A stretch of DNA of 64,000 nt. Source: Caprimulgus europaeus (taxonomy: Eukaryota; Chordata; Aves; Caprimulgiformes; Caprimulgidae). The notes beneath the pieces were generated by a model. The model was not told the origin of the DNA. It saw nothing but the letters and a program-made list of their open reading frames with translations, and did not search any database. Positions 60,160 to 64,000 of this stretch are shown one piece after another. Within the stretch, counting starts at the first letter, position 1. Every line of letters begins with the position of its first letter. The stretch is taken from positions 45,292,839 through 45,356,838 of the forward strand of contig OU015532.1 of the NCBI GenBank assembly GCA_907165065.1. The letters are read 5' to 3'. Position numbers and translations under genes: made by a program.

Positions 60160-63100
60160 CTTTCTCTTTTTAGCAAGTAGAAAAACAAACTTTAAACCCC
60201 ACGTGCCTGTACCAGTCACACATACATGCACATGTAGTTTTGCTGGAAAGATGGGCTGGAGAAATGAGTTTTTTGAACACTTGTTAGAACTGGTGCATGC
60301 TCTTACACCCTTCATACAGGTTTAATACCATGAGCAGACATCCCTGTAGGGAGGCCACACAGTTGTATGTGGTTCTTTGGACTCTTACCAAAGGAATCTC
60401 TCAAGAGATCAGCACAAAGATCATGAATTGGCCTCTGGTTCTGTAAGAAGACAACCCAAGAGGTACATCCTCAGCAGACCTGAATACCAACAGCACTGTG
60501 TTTAGCTTGACTGGAGGTGTTTTTCTCCAGTAGATTAATTTAGTTTCCAGATAAATTCAGTTCCCCATGACCATATTTGAAGCTCAAAGGACAGGGACAC
60601 AGTCTTGCAGCCCCAGTGAAAACCACACCATTTTTCTTTGGCTGCTGTAGTTATTTAGGGATTTCAAAGGAGGACTGTTAAAAAGGATCATCTTAGCAAG
60701 CTCAAGCCAGCTTCTCTTAACAAAGCAAGAGAGGGCCTGGCTGCCTGTCATGTGCAGGTATGAAATGGAGATCAAGGCCAAGTGTCCAAGAGGACACCAC
60801 CAAATCCTTCTGGCAGCAGGTTTCCAGAGCAGTTCCCAAAGCCAGGGCAACGACTCAGCCTGCTGGGCTTGCACCCAGGGTAACACAGAAATGATGTCCC
60901 TGGGGAGGGGGACCTGGACACGAGGCAATGGGTAGAGTTTCATTTCATCCTTGACCATGGAAGTAACCAGACTCTTGTTCCCGTGGTATCCCTGAGGTCT
61001 CTGGTCATCCCTGTGGTTCAGTGATCTCATCCTCACTGCTTGTCCCAGGGTTAAATAAATTTATGGATTTAAAGCAACTGAAGGTTTTTAAAACAAATCC
61101 CATCCCTCAAGAAATCTAAAAAAAAAAATATAAAAAATCATATTTCAACTTTCTGTTTTGTTTAAATGGCATCACACAACTCCACTGTCCTCCCAGAAAT
61201 ATCACCCAAGAGCTGCCTCGAATATGAGCTGGAGGAGTGCTGATGCAGTTGAAGTAAATCACACCAGTCATCCAGAGTGAACTGTTATTCCCATTCTCCT
61301 TATAAAAAGAATATTAACCTAGTAAAAAAAATAATCATCATAATAGTGCAGAATAAAATGCTGAGTTTCTTGGAACTGGCTATCAGTCCACTGGGTCAGT
61401 TTAAGGTTTTCAGTGAATATATTTCCTTCATGTTGCTGGAGGCCTTGAAGAGGAATTACTACACCTCTTCCAACATTTTGCAGTGCTGTGTGTTGTATAA
61501 AAAAAGAACTCAGATGGACACATCCTTGGACTTTCTCCTCTTGTCCAGCCTAGCTGGGTGTCTTGCTGATTCTGACCATTGGAACACAATCAACCCAAAC
61601 CCAGGCAGCCATCCTTCTGAGCAGAGTTACCCATTCTAAGCATCATTTGATATCTCCTTTTCTGAATTGAGACAAATACTAAGGAGTCAAACACCTTGGG
61701 TAGATCACCACGGTGTCACCAGGGCCATGCCAATTTCTGCCAGGTAAAAAAACCAGCCTGGGTATTCCATGCAGTAAACCTGCTGTAGAGAATTCTGTTG
61801 GGAAGGAAGGTGGGAAAATACAGACCAGGTAAAAAGATTGGTCTTCACCTCTTTAAAAATAACAGGTTCATATTTCAGACCCACGGGGTCACAGACTGAT
61901 GTGTTTCTTAAAATGAGTCCAAAAGTCCCAAATACTATTCACAGAGCAGATGTTCTCCAGTGAATAGCAGAGACCTGTTTGATTGGTGTTGTTTCACTGG
62001 TATATTGAACAGCTTCACCCTACAGACTTGTAGGCTGCTCAACTAAATTCTTATTGAAGAGTGAAAAGAAAGTGATGGACCAGCTCCTAGGTGTAAAACC
62101 AGTGTTAGCCTCATTGAAACCACACAGCAGCTCTGGAGTGTGCAGAGCAATTTGAAGTAAGGATAAATCTGATGTTTTCTAGCCATTTTCTGACTGCCAA
62201 TACAGTTTTGATCATCAAGGAGCTAAGGGTTGTTTGCATTCCTGTGAGCAGAGAGCTCGCTGATGGGCAGCTCACCATCACCATCGCCACCATTGCTTCC
62301 TGCAGAGTTCACATGTACCTTCTGCACACCTCCTGTGACACGTGTGTGACTAGGATTACCTCAAATCCACTCAAAAAGGGAGGTGAGAAAGCGTTATTGA
62401 CCCTTAACGGGTGGTGACACCTTTACTCTTGCCAGTGTGTTCAGGACCAAGCCTTGATGCTTGTGTCACACCACTGAAAAAAAAAAGAGAGGCCCACTGG
62501 AAGACACCATGAGTTATTTTGGCCCTCTGAGGGGTTTTTTTGTGGTTTTTTTGCCTTTATCTGCTTGATAGGACAAGATGCAAGGCAGAAATCTACTCAG
62601 ATGGCATGGAAATGTTGGAGAGACATGGACAGCACAAAGTCCCTTTTAGGAAAAGCAAGGTGCTGTGAGCACTTATTCAAATCTTTGTCATTTATGTTAA
62701 AATATAAGAATTAATATGAGATGGTAGATCCCTCCCCTTCTGAAAGTCATAACCATAATACCTGATTTATTAGATAATGTGTTCCCAATGAACCTAATGC
62801 CATAAGTCAAACATCACCGTGGACATTAGTTTTGTCCTTGGAGACCTCAGTGTTGGATGTGAACTCAAGAGCAAGGTTGACTTGACCACGAGAAGGGATT
62901 GAAATCACCCCGGTGCCACCATAGCAGAACAGTTTGGTGACAATTCAGTGCCCTTGACCCAGGGCAGTGAATCTTTCTGGTTTCCCTCCTGAAAAGTGAG
63001 GAGAAGTGAATACCATACATAGGTACTCGGAGACCAGAGAAACCATGTGGAAAGGAGAGCACTGGTTGAACTGGTAAGCTTTAGGAGACCAGTGGAGTCT

Positions 63101-63410
63101 GGCCTAAGCAAGCATGTGCAGGCACTGATGTTGCAGGGAAACATCCCAGGAGCAACATGGTCAGTCTCTGAATCTGCTTGGGGTCTAGAGTGATCTGGGA
63201 AGAGGAGGAACATCCAGATCTAGTCACAACCAAAGCAGAGACACAGCTATAGAGGCACATCCCCAAGCTGCAAAGCATGCCTTGAAGGAGGGCAACCCAA
63301 AAGCTTCTGCAGCATTTAAAGTTTCTTATTCCTTAAGCCTATTGGTTTCTTCTGGTCTGATGCACAAAGATGAGTTTTGGATGTTCTCCAGGCTTAGCCC
63401 ATGCAGATTT

Positions 63411-63425
63411 CACACACACACACAC
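63411..63425. repeat. (CA)7 microsatellite
   Basis: About seven CA units. Confidence 0.95.
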
Positions 63426-63480
63426 GCTCACTGCCAGCTTGGGACACATCTCTCGTTAGCTTGCAACCTGGTGATGTAGT

Positions 63481-63499
63481 GCTGCTGCTGCTGCTGCTC
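63481..63499. repeat. (CTG)6 trinucleotide repeat
   Basis: Six CTG units, perfect. Confidence 0.95.
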
Positions 63500-64000
63500 T
63501 CAGCACATTTTCTGTTAACCACATCTGAATCAAGTGTCGAATTCAAGGGTTGCTGCTTCTGGGTAAGCAATCAGAAGTTTCACATGCATCTGGGTAAATA
63601 TTCACCATCGTACGAGGGCTTCAGCTGCTCTCACCAGAGTCCAGAGTCATCTCTGGAAGCTGACTTAGGAAATGCCCATGGCTTGTCTGGGTGTACCACC
63701 ATCTGTCCCCATGGCTTCATCCTTTTTTGGTGGCTTAGTGCTGGTGCAAGTGAAGGACTGGTGGCTTCAGAGAGAAGCAGGTGCTCTGAAAGCTTTAAAT
63801 AGCTCCACCATGTACTTCAAACCTGACTGGCAGCAGCCCTGGTGTTCTCCCCTGGATTATTTGGCCAAGAAGCCCCAGTCTTTAACTTCTAGACTTCATT
63901 ACTTCAACCTTGAGATATGTCTCAATCCTTTGGAGCATCCTACCACTGAGCCTTGCTTAACACAGGTACAGCTCCCCAGGGTGCTCTTCAAACAGGCCAA

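Larger units (their letters stand above)
59666..64000. other. Gene-free stretch to the window end
   Basis: Contains an old repeat fragment (59845-59940), a TA run (60144-60159), and CA and CTG microsatellites (63411-63425, 63481-63499). Frames up to 150 codons (60584-61036 minus; 63401-63802 plus) show no family motif. No exon recognised. 61080-61140 and 61315-61350 are A-rich. Confidence 0.45.

Overview
The window looks like nuclear DNA of a bird. The clearest sign is eleven recognisable copies of the CR1 (chicken repeat 1) LINE. Most are 5'-truncated and end in the short CR1 terminal repeats of the type ATTCTATG or ATTCTGTG. They sit in otherwise repeat-poor sequence that also holds a few very old amniote fossils (MIR-type core SINEs, L3-like ends, degenerate old CR1). 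Other sauropsids carry CR1 too, so bird is an inference from low repeat density and CR1 type. The species cannot be named from this sequence.

I recognise no protein-coding exon, no tRNA, rRNA or known ncRNA gene, no endogenous retrovirus and no bacterial-type gene system in the 64 kb. All long open frames are CR1 reverse-transcriptase remnants, products of simple repeats, or chance frames with no family signature. The best reading is an intergenic or deep intronic gene desert.

Layout: 1-6.6 kb is plain sequence with one old MIR, one partial CR1 and a degenerate CR1 tail. At 6.6-8.15 kb two closely related CR1 copies face each other as a large inverted repeat. 8-20 kb is mostly unique, with an AAAAT microsatellite, an old CR1 at 14.4 kb, a young CR1 at 16.4 kb and a MIR at 17.7 kb. 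18.6-19.3 kb has a 94-bp tandem duplication and an 18-bp perfect hairpin. 21-25 kb has a CR1 and A/T tracts. 25.7-27 kb holds a MIR next to the densest CpG cluster of the window. 30.7 kb is an almost pure A/T block. 39 kb carries an old CR1 reverse-transcriptase segment. 41.3-45.9 kb contains a 400-bp direct duplication (copies 3.2 kb apart), an internally deleted CR1 and two further CR1s. 46.7 kb has a 17-bp minisatellite, and 49.6 kb another CR1.

The segment 50.7-58 kb differs in character. It has few interspersed repeats and many AT-rich blocks with homeodomain-like TAAT motifs, plus two small GC-rich hairpins, a 270-bp pyrimidine tract, a GGGAT G-quadruplex array and a 344-bp imperfect palindrome at 53.4-53.8 kb. 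That profile fits a stretch of conserved non-coding regulatory DNA. This is inference, because no alignment could be run.

There are no genes here to place in a pathway. The main points of interest are structural: the palindrome, the 400-bp duplication, the inverted CR1 pair, the short perfect hairpin, the non-B-DNA tracts and the possible regulatory islands.
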